Of a stretch of 46,932 bases of DNA, positions 32,111 through 42,696 are shown piece after piece. The notes beneath the pieces are model-generated. The model was not told the origin of the DNA. It worked only from the letters and a program-made list of their open reading frames with translations, and did no database searches. Both the position numbers and the translations under genes were made by a program. The DNA is from Heterobasidion occidentale. Its lineage: Eukaryota; Basidiomycota; Agaricomycetes; Russulales; Bondarzewiaceae. Position 1 is the first letter of the stretch, and each line of letters starts with the position of its first letter. The stretch covers positions 1 through 46,932 of the forward strand of contig JBCAQO010000060.1 in assembly GCA_039111635.1 (NCBI GenBank), given 5' to 3'.

Positions 32111-32569
32111 AGTACATGTTGATCACTACTGTAGCATTTGATGCTAATTGGATGTGGTAGATGCCCTTCCTACGGGGCTGATCGGTATGAATGCCGAGCT
32201 GACGTGACAGTACATCGAGTTTGTTGCGGACCGCCTCGCTCATTGCCCTCGGTGGCGAAAAGCATTACAATGCGACAAATCCCATCGACTTTCATGATCG
32301 CTTTGCAGAGCCATCTGTTTGAGAAGCCGGCGTCGCTGTGACCTCCGCTTCTGCGTCGTCAAAGAAGGTTTGCATTGCGAGTGGGTTTGAACAACTCATA
32401 AATTTGCGATGTCACTTACACGTCTTTCTAGCATTAATGGCAATGTTGTTCTCCGCATCGGACTGTCACATTTGGTCCACTGCTCGTCACCTCATGGTCG
32501 CCTGGGGCTAGACCGTGACATTGTTTCTTCTGGATCTTTTACCTGGATACATACATATGGATATCGTCG

Positions 32570-32870
32570 CGCGTTTTGCGACTGCCGAGACGTCTCTGAG
32601 AGTGGCCTCCTTCCTCCAGAAATACGGTGTCCCTATCTATCTCGTGCACCTCTCTGAGAGCGACTTTTTTCCAGAAATGCGTTGTCCCCAGGCCGTCGTG
32701 CTTTGCGTCTCATCTTTCCACCGAGCAGCCGTGATCAGACGTTGTCGCGCGTTTCGCGGCTGTCGCGCCACATTCAAACCATTTTCCACAACGTTGCTCT
32801 TCTCACATAACCATCCATCCTCCCGCCGAACAGCTTTCTGAGAGTGATCTTCCTCTAGAAATGCTGTGTC
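32570..32870 (-). repeat. Outlying motif copies
   Basis: Three further diverged copies near 32595, 32652 and 32833 (TCTGAGAGCGACTTTTTTCC and variants), with CGCGTTTCGCGGCTGTCGCG-type spacer sequence also found at 31550 and 25160. Confidence 0.7.
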
Positions 32871-32879
32871 TTCAGGCTA

Positions 32880-33957
32880 AACGCGCACCCCATGTACAGC
32901 CGGCGGGTTGCAGCCACCGACCCACACACATCGTGCGCGCGGCCTCGAGAATTTGCTGATATACTTCCACGCAGGCGCCGAGGACCGACCCGCCTGTCAA
33001 AATCCACGGGACGCCCTCACGCTGCGACGCCTGGCCCAGGATCGGAGGAAAGAGAGACGCTGCAATGATGCCTTCGCGGAACCGCCTGACTTCTTCCTGG
33101 CCCAGCGATCAATGACCCAGATGAGGCCAGCACGGACGATGGACGGTGAACCGATACACACCACAGTAAGCCCACCTGGCCGTCCTCGTCACCCGCCTTC
33201 TCGATAGTCGCGCGCGACCACTTCCCCCCTTCGCTTTCGGGCTGTCCGATTGGGAGGGGTTTCGTGCCCTTGTACATGGCCTTCTGCTGAGCGGAGGTGC
33301 TCGCGTTGGAGTGGAGGTCAGTGACATGGAGGGGACGGGGAGGAGGGATGGCAACGACGGGGCGGACGTTTCGACCCATGGGAACGATCTGGGGGAATGA
33401 GATGAGTCTGACCAAAGACGACGGCGAGCCAGAGGAGTCAGCTGAGACTCGCCACTATCTAGATTGAAACGTTGAGGGTGGATCGTCGAGTGATGAGTGT
33501 GGGTCTACACAGGCGAGTGGTTATGCGATGGATGGCTGTGGTTTGGGGACTTGCGCTGCAGCCTTGCGAGTTGGCGAGGTGTAACCAAATGCAGATTCGT
33601 CGCTGGAGTGGAGGGAGTATGAGGAGGAGCAGTTGCAGTGGCCCTGAGGATGCCTTGCAGGCGCGCCTCGAGCGGGACGGACGTGATGAGCTTCGGGCTG
33701 AGCGTGGTCACCGACGTGTCGACGCGCGCTTAGATGGAAGCCCCCCATCTTGAGGAGTGTGTGCCCGACCAGACTGACACAAGCGCATGCATTCTGCTCG
33801 ACGCCGCTTGTTCAGAGCTGAGAGGCCGTGAGCACCACTGACAGTAGAGATTGGTAGATCCCGAGAAGGTGCGACATAAGCGAGACCCAAACGCTGAACG
33901 AGCGCCCAATCCTCAACTTGCGTGAAGACCAACCCCTCGTCTGTGTAACCTGGATCC
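32880..33957 (-). other. Decayed coding-like sequence, not recognised
   Basis: The minus strand at about 33085-32940 reads RFREGIIAASLFPPILGQAS then REGVPWILTGGSVLGACVEV, which looks like real protein. A stop (TGA) sits a few codons upstream of it. The frame at 33415-33240 (RLISFPQIVPMGRNVRPVVA, MYKGTKPLPIGQPESEGGKW) may belong to the same gene. Frames are broken, so a pseudogene is likely. I cannot name the family. Confidence 0.35.
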
Positions 33958-34490
33958 ATGACGACAATCTCAGTGAATCGACGATCGCTCGTGGTGAGAG
34001 GATTCCTCTTCACTGCTGTGGTAGTTGACTGACGCAAATGGGAGGTTTTGGAGAAGCTTCTGGATAGGCACACGAGCGGTTTTGTCAGATGGCACGACTT
34101 CGTCAACGTGAGTGCCGTTTGCCCGGGTGCGCGCGTCATGGCCTAACGAGAGCGTAGGCAATGACGCGTCTCGGTATCGTGATTGATGAACGGGAGGGCT
34201 TGCGAGTCGTCTTGGCGTCCCAGAGATGGGGAAACGTCACTCTCCACCGCGTGAGTACGGCCTTGAGAGAGAGTGATCTCACTCTGATCGTGGATGGCGG
34301 GACGTCAAAGCCGCATGGGCCGAAACTGGAACATCACGACCTGAAGCAGTGAGTATTCGCCACCATTTTTCACCTTGATATCACGCTGAAAATATTGCAT
34401 AGCATTGGGAGTACGCTACGTGAAGTCTACGCCTGGGACTTGTCCATGTTCGCGAGCGAGCGACCACAGATACATGGCAACCTGGTGTGA
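33958..34490 (+). CDS. Small four-exon gene model, 122 aa, unknown function
   Basis: Exons 33958-33993, 34054-34107, 34158-34348 and 34403-34490, all GT-AG and in phase. The product reads TISVNRRSLV, KLLDRHTSGFVRWHDFVNAM, TRLGIVIDEREGLRVVLA, GNVTLHR and IGSTLREVYAWDLSMF. The W-x-DF-xx-AM-xx-LG pattern followed by a basic beta-strand-like stretch and a C-terminal 'LRxxYxW' is faintly like a small RNA-binding-type module at the C-terminus of some fungal orphan proteins. That comparison is weak. The gene may be longer upstream, where the minus strand also has open frames. Confidence 0.42.
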
Positions 34491-34649
34491 ATGACGGGCT
34501 CTTTGTTACCTCGATCGATGTTAAGTTGCACGATGATTTCTTGTTCTCGCTTGGCCCCTGCGCGGCTGCCATATCATTACTGGGATGCCGTTCACACATG
34601 CCAGTCACTGGGGAAACTAACAATTCATTGCGTGCAAGTGGTCCACTGC

Positions 34650-35935
34650 TAAGTATGTATGTACAGGAGGCTATCGATCAGCGACAACGAGGAGGCGTAC
34701 ACGGTGGCGGCGCGAAAACGGCGGCAGTGTCGACGGATACGAGAGCGGCGGGAGAGGGCCGATGACGAGAGAAGTGGGCGGCAGCGCCGAGGGAGTCGAC
34801 AGCGAGACCCGCCAGCGTCGAGGGAGCCGCCAACGAGGAGGCAGGAGTTGCTGTGGAGGGAGCGGCGCCGTCGACGGGAGAGTCGTGCACGTCGAGGGAG
34901 GCGGACGTCATCGTCGAGGGAGGCGGGCGTTGTCGTGGAGGAGGAGAGATGAGTCGCCGTCGATGGAGCGGCGTCGTCCAGGCGGCGTAGTCCAGACGGC
35001 ATCGTCCAGGCGCCGTGGTCCAGGCCGTGGTCCAGGCGGGGACATGGTCGGAGCGTGCAGGCGGCGGGGTCGAGGGAGCGGGCAGGGTCCAGTGAGGCGG
35101 CCGCGTCGTAGAGGGTGCCGGGCGTCCAGGCGGCGTCGTCGACGAGGAGCCGACAGGGTCTAGTGAGGCGGCCGCGTCGTCGAGGGCGGACGACGAGGCG
35201 TCGAGGGAGCCGTCGGTGAGGCGCGGCCGAGTCGGCGTCGTCCAGGCGGGGGCGTGCAGGCGGCGGGGTGGAGGGAGCGGGCAGCGTTCAGCGAGGCGGC
35301 CGCATCGTCGAGAGCCGGATGACGAGGCGTCGAGGGAGCCGTCGGTGAGGCGCGGCCGAGTCGGCGTCGTCCAGGCGGGGGCGTGCAGGCGGCGGGGTGG
35401 AGGGAGCGGGCAGCGTTCAGCGAGGCGGCCGCGTCTTCGAGGGAGCCGCCAGGCGGCGGCGTCCAGGCGGCGTCGTCCAGGCCGTCGTCCAGGTGGGGGC
35501 GTGGTCGGGGCGTGCAGGCGGCGGGGTCGAGGGAGCGGGCAGGGTCCAGCGAGGCGGCCGCATCGTCGAGAGCCGGATGACGAGGCGTCGAGGGAGCCGT
35601 CGGTGAGGCGCGGCCGAGTCGGTGTCGTCCAGGCCGTCGTCCAGGCGGGGGCATGCAGGCGGCGGGGTCGAGGGAGCCAGGTGCGTGGTCGAGGGAGATG
35701 AGGGCGACGTGAGAGACGAGGGCGGCATCGTAGCCGTCATCCTCGTTTGGGACGGGGTGGAAGAGGAGGCCGCGGTGGGGAGGCGTCCAGGAGGTGCCGT
35801 CGTCGTCAAGGGAGAGGTGACGTCGAGGACGAGGCGAGGGCGCTTGCGAGGCCGGGCCGACGTTAAGAAGAAGGCGTCGGGGAGGGCTGTGACGCGTCAG
35901 CGTAGCGTACTTGTTATGAGCAGTTATAATAATTA
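34650..35935 (+). repeat. GC-rich CpG-dense minisatellite, 129-bp period in part
   Basis: Dominated by GGCGTCGTCCAGGCGG, GTCGAGGGAGC and GAGGCGGCCGC. A longer unit starting GCGTCGAGGGAGCCGTCGGT recurs at 35198, 35327 and 35585, spacings of 129 and 258 bp. 129 is a multiple of three, so long Arg/Gly-rich (+) and Pro/Ala/Asp-rich (-) frames stay open. I treat these as artefacts of composition. Confidence 0.85.
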
Positions 35936-36486
35936 GCGGCTGTTATTGCATAGATCGTATGGGCGAACGGTCTAGTCAAGGTGATGTCGAGGTGTCCACG
36001 GGGTTTGATGTTCGATTCCCGGTCTTTGCTGTATTTTGTAGCAGCTAGCAATCATTACTAATCACTCAGACACATCCGAGCTCGGATATATCCGAGGTGG
36101 CTGCCTCTGTTGGGATTCCAAATTGTCGGAGATTTCCGATTACACACCTGGGACACTTTGACCGCCATAGCCACTGCAGTGACTAGTGACTCGGCGAGCC
36201 TCAGGCTACCAGCATCCTCATCATCCCCGTATCTCCATCTGCCGAATTCCCAAACTCCTTTCAAGATTGCACTAGATTTGCTAGTAGTATAACCACTCTC
36301 CGTCCGCTTGCTCATTGCAGGTGACTGGATTTTGAGTGCACCGTCATCCTTCCTTGCTCATTGCAGGGTCGTTGGACATCAAGTCGAGTCCTACGTTATT
36401 ATTGCTCATACTACTAGGTCAGTTCGCATCGCCGTGTTTTTCTTGTTCCTCCATTGGTTTACTGTCTCATTGGGCACGTTGCAGCC
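35936..36486. other. Upstream region of the second large orphan gene
   Basis: No gene seen. Contains the paired TTGCTCATTGCAGG boxes described separately and CATCCGAGCTCGGATATATC (about 36062), a palindromic stretch. Confidence 0.4.
36307..36367 (+). promoter_or_regulatory. Paired 15-nt boxes upstream of the 889-aa gene
   Basis: CTTGCTCATTGCAGG occurs at 36307-36321 and 36353-36367, 46 bp apart and 120-180 bp before the ATG at 36487. The same pair occurs ahead of the transposase gene at 42312 and 42354. Function is inferred; the boxes could be promoter elements, part of a dispersed repeat, or alternative 3' splice sites in a 5' UTR. Confidence 0.5.
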
Positions 36487-39265
36487 ATGGCCGCCGTTAC
36501 TTGTTGGCAAGCACGGCCGCTTGAAAACCTTCGCGAAATTCTCGATTCTCGTCGATCCCTACTGCACGGCGAGCAGGTTGACGCCCTAGATTGTCTCTGC
36601 GTTGCTCCATTCCGCAATCACGATGAATTATGGATCTCCACACCAAACATGGACTTTGTTCCGGAGGTCCCTGTGCACCCCGACGACACCCCTTCAGATA
36701 TTTCGGAGACGGCATGCTTGGTGCATTTGAACATCTGAAGTGGCCACAAGCTTTCGACCCAGTGGAGCCCCATTCCTATGCTGCGCCCATGAACCCGAGA
36801 CTGAAGGAACTCCAGAAGGTCGACGATCATCATGGCTTACGAGCACCGGACTTTCCAGTGGACGACAAAGAAGGCGGCCTTCCTCAATTCGAAGATCCGG
36901 ATGCTGCGTGGTTTTCCTTCAAAGGAACGGACTTTCGTATCTGCGAGGAGCTGCCGCGCGCTTCAGTAGGAATCTTGTATGAGACAGTGCTCTCCCGCCT
37001 GCGCAAAGCGATGTTGGAAGTGCGTAGGATAGGAGACGAAATTGGGGCTCAAGAGTTTCCCGAAGGCACTCCGGCTGCTGTAGTCAATGCACACACGTCC
37101 AGCTACATGTACCAGAGACATCGATCTGAGGCCCTTTATCGTGCCTACGGTTCACTCTCGCAGATTCCAATGCCTTTCTCCGACACCGTCTTATGGTTTC
37201 GTGAGTTTCAGCGTATCCTGCTTGAATTACGCGCCTGGATTATCTATATGCTGGTAGTGAAACCTCGTATGGAGGATCCTACGTTCGATTGCCCTCAACC
37301 TGTTCTTCCTCTTCGCGGTGTCATCACCTCAAGTTTGTCAATGCTTCGAGAGTTGTTCCGGATTGGGATCCCGGTTTGGTACATCCGGAGGCGCACCACT
37401 CTTACAACCCGCACACTTATCATCTCCGTCAAGACAGTCATCAGAACCGGCATCTCCTTCAGCTCATCACAGATTTTTGAATATGCCAACCATCGCACCA
37501 AGGCCCCTCTCTGGGTGGAGGCGTCACACGGTGAACCGTTACGCGGCACCATTCAAGACAGGCTGCGAAAGTTTAGCTTGACCAGTCGACCAATTCTACT
37601 ACCGCTGGAGATCTATTCTCCTGCAACGGTTGGGGAAATCGAGCGGCAAAATCCGCCTGTGTGTCGGAATCATGCTATGTCAGGGCCGGATATTTCGCAT
37701 GTCATAGTCGATGAAATCCCGACCGAGCGTGACGTCAATAGCGACGAGCGGCAGACCGCGATGATCAGCGCTTTCACTGGTAATGTTTATGGTAAGACTC
37801 GATTGACTAGGTCAGGCTTGTGTAACTGATGCACAATTTGTTTAAATAGCCGCTAAGCTTGTACGAGATGGTCCTCGTTTCATCGATGACCCCGCTTGCA
37901 CCATGTTTGAGACCACCACATCCGACTTTGTTGTGCTCGCGTCGGCCTATTCATCTAATGATCAGTGGCGTAGAAGTCTGTTGTCGAGGTCTCGCTCATC
38001 TGACAAGCGTGGTAAGTTCCCTGCGTTGCGCCTCTATGGTTTCATTGTCACGCAACACACACAGAACATCGCCCACCATCGCCCGACGTGAAGAATGCTC
38101 CCAAGGTCCCAGATGTCCAATCAAACGCAAGTCATTCGCAAATTTCGAGTCCTCCGAAGACACTGGCGCCTCATAAGCAGCGTAGTAACAGCCATCGATG
38201 TCATGGTCCTTCTCCTAAAACAGGTCTCCGGGTTGTGCACCCCACTTGGCTTCCCCCACTCGCCCCGGGTTGGATAAGCGTCTTCGAAGAGACCATGGAT
38301 TTGGACGATGATCCAAATATGGCCCTTCAGTATCCTCTCCCCCCATTCATCTGTTCTTTGCGGACAAAGGAGCCGTTTTTGGGCATAGAGTTCACAACTG
38401 GCTACGCATTCGCATGTGGTGTCTGCTGGAGGTTCTATGCCCTTCTAACCACTGTATGGTCCTGATGACGACCAGCCAATGGAGGATTGCATTAGAGGGG
38501 AGATATTACCTGCCAGACAACATGGTCAATTGTACCGTGAAGCCTCAATCCTCTTCACACGACATGGCTCGCTTACCACCATGGCCTCGCAAGACTAAAA
38601 AGGCTCGCTTGGAACCGCAAGTCGCGTCCAATGTCACCAGCGCTTCGTCGGTCGAGGTGCGCAAACGTAAGAAGGCCTTGGACAGACGTGTTGCAGATCG
38701 GGTCGACATAGGTGTCCGATTCCTGGTGCACGCCGGATTCGCACCATACGATGACACTACATCTCCGCAATGGGGCAGAACCTTCGTCACTAGCAAGATG
38801 GCTCATGAGGATAAGGACCTCTGGGCTGAAGTAGTATGGGAGCTTTCGGTAGCTAATTTTCGTCTTGAACTCCTACAATTGGACAGGAAGGTTGTCATGG
38901 GTGTTTACTGTTACGAGGACAAACGGTATGCCGCCCAACGCGAAGGAAAAATCTGCCACATATGGGCCACGGGGGGTCTCAGCGTAGACTGGGAGCGTGA
39001 GAGTCGGTGGGTGGACCGACTTGTGATTGAAGATTGGGAGGCCAGGCGTGGTGCTGTGAAGGTAATGGCTGAAGTCCTCTGTGGATGGCCCGGCGGAAGT
39101 AAGCTTATGTGGCACAAGGATTACGATTCTAATTTCAAAGCTTTCACAGACTTCGAGCATGCGGTGTTTCTCTTTTATACTGTCACGTTTCACAAGCATT
39201 GTGGGAGACTCCCTATTATGCCTTTATCGCAGCCCAAATCCCTCGCTCGTCACGTACATTCATGA
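36487..39265 (+). CDS. Large orphan protein (about 889 aa)
   Basis: Exons 36487-37791, 37850-38011 and 38065-39265, both introns phase 1. No known function to me; layout is like the 1058-aa protein at 25466 (helical N-terminal region, Pro/Ser-rich middle, Trp-rich C-terminal region). Landmarks: AWFSFKGTDFRICEELPRAS, LWFREFQRILLELRAWIIYM, ELFRIGIPVWYIRRR, FFADKGAVFGHRVHNWLRIR, TSQWRIALEGRYYLPD and WVDRLVIEDWEARRGAVKVM followed by AEVLCGWPGG. Two single C deletions must be allowed for: 36689-36692, joining VHPDDTP to FRYFGDGML, and 38339-38344, joining LQYPLPP to IHLFFADKG. With both restored the exons total whole codons. Either a recent pseudogene or assembly error; I favour the latter. Confidence 0.7.
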
Positions 39266-39532
39266 TTTCGCATGTTTTTTTTGCCCTCTCACGCAATAGG
39301 TTCATGTCGCAAGTCTGATGCCATTCAGAATGATATACATGTATCAAACAACGCCGTGTCTCGGATCGTGAAAATGCCGTCTCTCGTATTCGAAGTACCT
39401 TTCAACCGTTCTTTTCGATCTACGAATGGTGACTAAACGGCGCTAATTAGAATGCGGAAGAAACCTACAAGCGCTCTCGGACTACCCCAGAAGCCTGACC
39501 TTCTGCATTTCAACACTCAAAACTGGCCGTCT

Positions 39533-41883
39533 TCAGTTTATCCATAGAGCACGGTCTACAGACACGTTGTGACGATCGATCTCTCGCTTCGCCTTCAAGA
39601 CCTCAAGGCTCTTGCGTTCACTGTCCGTCTGATAACCTTCGGTTTGAGCGGAATCGGTCCGCGAATGTCGCGGCTTCGGCTTGAGTAATACATCGAGTAA
39701 GTCCAGCAATATGGCCTTGAAATGGATCTCTGCCCTCGTGTGTATATCCTCACGAAGCTCACGTGGCAGCGCGCAGGGGAACATGAAATTGTGATTCGGT
39801 TTCGCCAGCCACTTGCGCGCGCCTAATTCGGAATTCACGAAATGGCAGACAGGGCATGCGAGTTTAGACGTGCCGACGTAGCAGGGGTCTATGTCGCTCT
39901 GTAAATCTCCATGTCAATATTGGCATTGGAAGGTGTAGGGGGTGAAAACTTTCCGGATTAACACCATGTGCAGCAAGCAACATGCTCCCATTGTCCAGGT
40001 TCTTCCCGTCCAGGACGCTAGCCAAGAGACACTCGCAATGGATACTCCCTTGGAACATGGGAGTCGGCGATAGTAAATTCTTGCAGTGGCGGCTAATTGA
40101 GCTCCCCGCCTTCTCGGCGTCCCTCGTCATCAATAATTTGAGTTCGTCGATCACTGTCTTCGTGCGAGCAGTCTCGTCGTTCTCGCTCAATACCTCCTTC
40201 ACCACCTCTTCCCAGGGTGCCATGTCTGTCCCAGGATGTTCGGCAGAAATGACAGTGTAAGTGATGTTCCGAAGATACTGTGCCGAACCCACGAGACCGT
40301 GAACAGCGAATGGTATCACAACCTGTCGACGCAGCCACTGCTTGTATGCGTCAATCGGTGTCGAGCCCACAGTGACGAACATATCTGTATCATCGTCGTC
40401 CACCACTGCTTGTTCCTCCCACGTATTTGGCTGGCCCTGGGACTCTCTAGATGGTGTGGTATACTTGGGTTCTGTACCTGCGAAGGGATGGTCGAATATA
40501 TCGGGAATGGCGAGAGTCAGGTAGTCTGCGAAAGCGTTGGAATATGCAAATGCTTCCAAAAGAGTGACATAAAGCCAGGTCTTGTTCATCATCGCGCCGA
40601 AATTGTCTGGCTGGGCTTTGGAAATCTCGTCCAAACAGGTCTGATAGCCTTTCAGAGCCAAGCACAAGGTATGATGGAAGGCCACGCATGTCTCCTTGAC
40701 AAAAAGAACGTCATTGTTCTGCGCTCGGGTTTTCAACTCGAGTCCTCCGTGCTCCACGCCGAAAAGGTCGATGCCCCACCAACGTGCTATGAGCTCTCCA
40801 GAAAGGACTTGGTCCCGTTCTTTGCGTAATGTAGACTTCTTCTTGAATAGTTCAGGCAATCTGTCAGGTTCGGCATTCAAGATCTTGCTGAGGAAGGCGG
40901 TAGACATCGTACACCTGAGTCGAGAGCGCATCTTGCGGTAGCCACGAGAAACGACGTGAACGCCCAGGCTGTAAGGTGTGGTGTCCTCTTTCTTGAGTAA
41001 CTCGATCACCTCCGAGACGTGCTCATCAAACTTCATGCTTTATGAACTATGTCAGAAAGGTTATCATTCGATAGAAAGTTCGCACTCACTTCTTTTGTTC
41101 ATTTAACATGGCCTTTGTAAATGGCACGACATCCTGTCCCCGATCCTCCTCATTCGTCTCCGATTTACCCTTCATTGCTACTGACCGATTCATCTTCCCT
41201 CTCGACGGCTCTGTCGCCCCCGTCCTCGCCTCTGAGCTTATGCTCCTTGTGGTCATCGCCTCATCTGTCGCAGCAGTTGTCCTCGTCCTCACTTGAGACT
41301 CTGTCTCCAATCTCACTCTCTTCTCCACTTTCGCTTGAACCTCCGATTTCAGAACTTTCTTTCCCTTCTCCGCGCCCGTCCCCGTCGTCTTCGTCTTTGC
41401 TGCGAGATCGGTCTTCCCTCTCGCCTCATTGGGGTGTGTCGGATTGGTGGTAATGATGCAGTTATGCATTACTTGGTCTTCCGCGCATTCTATGGAAGCG
41501 TCTATGTCGCGTTGATGTGAGACCGAGACGACGAGGCTGACGTTAGCGCCCCTCTGCATACCTGCCGCCACAGCCACCACTTCGCGGTCTCTGACAAGCA
41601 GTGTAGCAAGCTGATCGAGCAATCGGTGCTGTGACTGGGGCCTTTCGACGACTTGTCTCTTGTCTTTGTAGACCGTCTGCGTCTGGGATAGCGAATTATT
41701 TTGTCCTCGAAGATAAAGGATAACCATGATCAAGGTGGTGATGGTTTTGAACTTGTTGATCTTGTTGACCAGGGACTCGGACGCGTTCATGATTTCGACG
41801 ATAGTAAAGGCGGGGAATGGGAACTGAAGCTCGGAGACAGGACGTAGTAAGCAAAGGTAGCAGTGAATGTGGGGTGACGCCAT
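39533..41883 (-). CDS. OTT_1508-like deaminase-family protein, 744 aa
   Basis: Exons 41883-41090, 41037-39963 and 39898-39533, GT-AG, in phase, frame intact. The C-terminal part has the two zinc-site motifs of the deaminase fold: GSIHCECLLAS (His598, Glu600) and, after the last intron, VGTSKLACPVCHF (Cys638, Cys641). The 'GxSKLxCPxC' context is what I associate with the fungal OTT_1508-like deaminase family, which is expanded in basidiomycetes and proposed to act on nucleic acids. The N-terminal region contains LLDQLATLLVRDREVVAVAA, then a Lys/Arg/Thr-rich disordered stretch to about residue 265, then a helical domain. Start at 41883 is the first ATG of the open exon. Divergent from the transposase gene, 813 bp apart. 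Substrate unknown; catalytic activity is inferred from motifs only. Confidence 0.78.
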
Positions 41884-42696
41884 ATTGACCTTCACTTACT
41901 AATATATACGTCGATTGCATCCGGAAGAGACGCGGAAGATTGATCAGGGACTATCCTGGACTATCTCGGTCAATCGCCAGTGTTCAGACAGACTCAGCAG
42001 TGCCTCAGCATCGCTTTCTCTTGATTTTAAAAATACGAAAAAATGACAGGTTGTATTCCAAGAAGCTAAGATAGGTACTGTATGTGCAACAATTGGTGGG
42101 TAGAAACACTAAAATGAGCCTGGCCGCTACAAAGAAATCGGTTGCAACTCCGATGGAGCTCGTGCCGGCAGAATCCGTCACACGTGACGGCTACAACTCC
42201 CCTTTCCAACTCTTCACCCATCGCTGGCCCATCTTTGCTTCATTTAACTGTATACTCCCCAAGGATGGCACCTCTTCCATGGCACCTCTTCCATGTCATC
42301 TCCGAACGGCGCTTGCTCATTGCAGGCATTGTTTGGTCATCAGCAGCTGGCTCCTTGCTCATTGCAGGGTGTTAGACTGTCTCTGTCTCAACGGCGTTTG
42401 GAGCCTCTCCAGGCACTCATCGGTGGTTCGGATGTTAGAGGGTTTTGTGGTACAAGACGGTTGACCGTAAAAATGTGATGAGCACTTTCTGGTCTTGGGT
42501 TTCTGAGTAGTCTTCTCCTCATAGAAGCTATTCTACTTCACTACAGCGCATAACGATTTGAGATCCGATCGGCAAAACACATCTTAGCGAGCGAGCGAGT
42601 CATGTCTTTCTACATATAAGCTGACAGACCATCGCTTGCGCTGAAAGTCCCCACCCGCGCTTGTATCATTCGACCTCCTCTGGCCACACGATTTTC
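41884..42696. other. Divergent intergenic between deaminase and transposase genes
   Basis: 813 bp without a gene. Holds a small direct repeat (GGCACCTCTTCCAT twice, about 42268-42295) and the second pair of TTGCTCATTGCAGG boxes. The left terminus of the Plavaka element should lie here, but I could not identify a terminal inverted repeat without the right end. Confidence 0.45.
42312..42368 (+). promoter_or_regulatory. Paired 15-nt boxes upstream of the transposase gene
   Basis: CTTGCTCATTGCAGG at 42312-42326 and 42354-42368, 42 bp apart, 330-385 bp before the ATG at 42697. Both second copies (here and at 36353) are preceded by a C and extended by GGT. Confidence 0.5.

Noticed and set aside
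34659..35701. Long Arg/Gly-rich plus-strand and Pro/Ala-rich minus-strand frames
   Set aside because: Explained by GC-rich tandem repeats with unit lengths divisible by three; no recognisable domain and several frames open at once.
35960..36040. tRNA-like segment with GTTCGATTCCCGG
   Set aside because: The supposed T-stem does not pair, and no matching acceptor or anticodon arm could be drawn.
36660..36690. A 31-nt intron (GTCCCTGTG...TTCAG) as explanation of the frame change in the 889-aa gene
   Set aside because: Too short for a spliceosomal intron here (others are 50-65 nt), and a single missing C in the adjacent run explains the change better.
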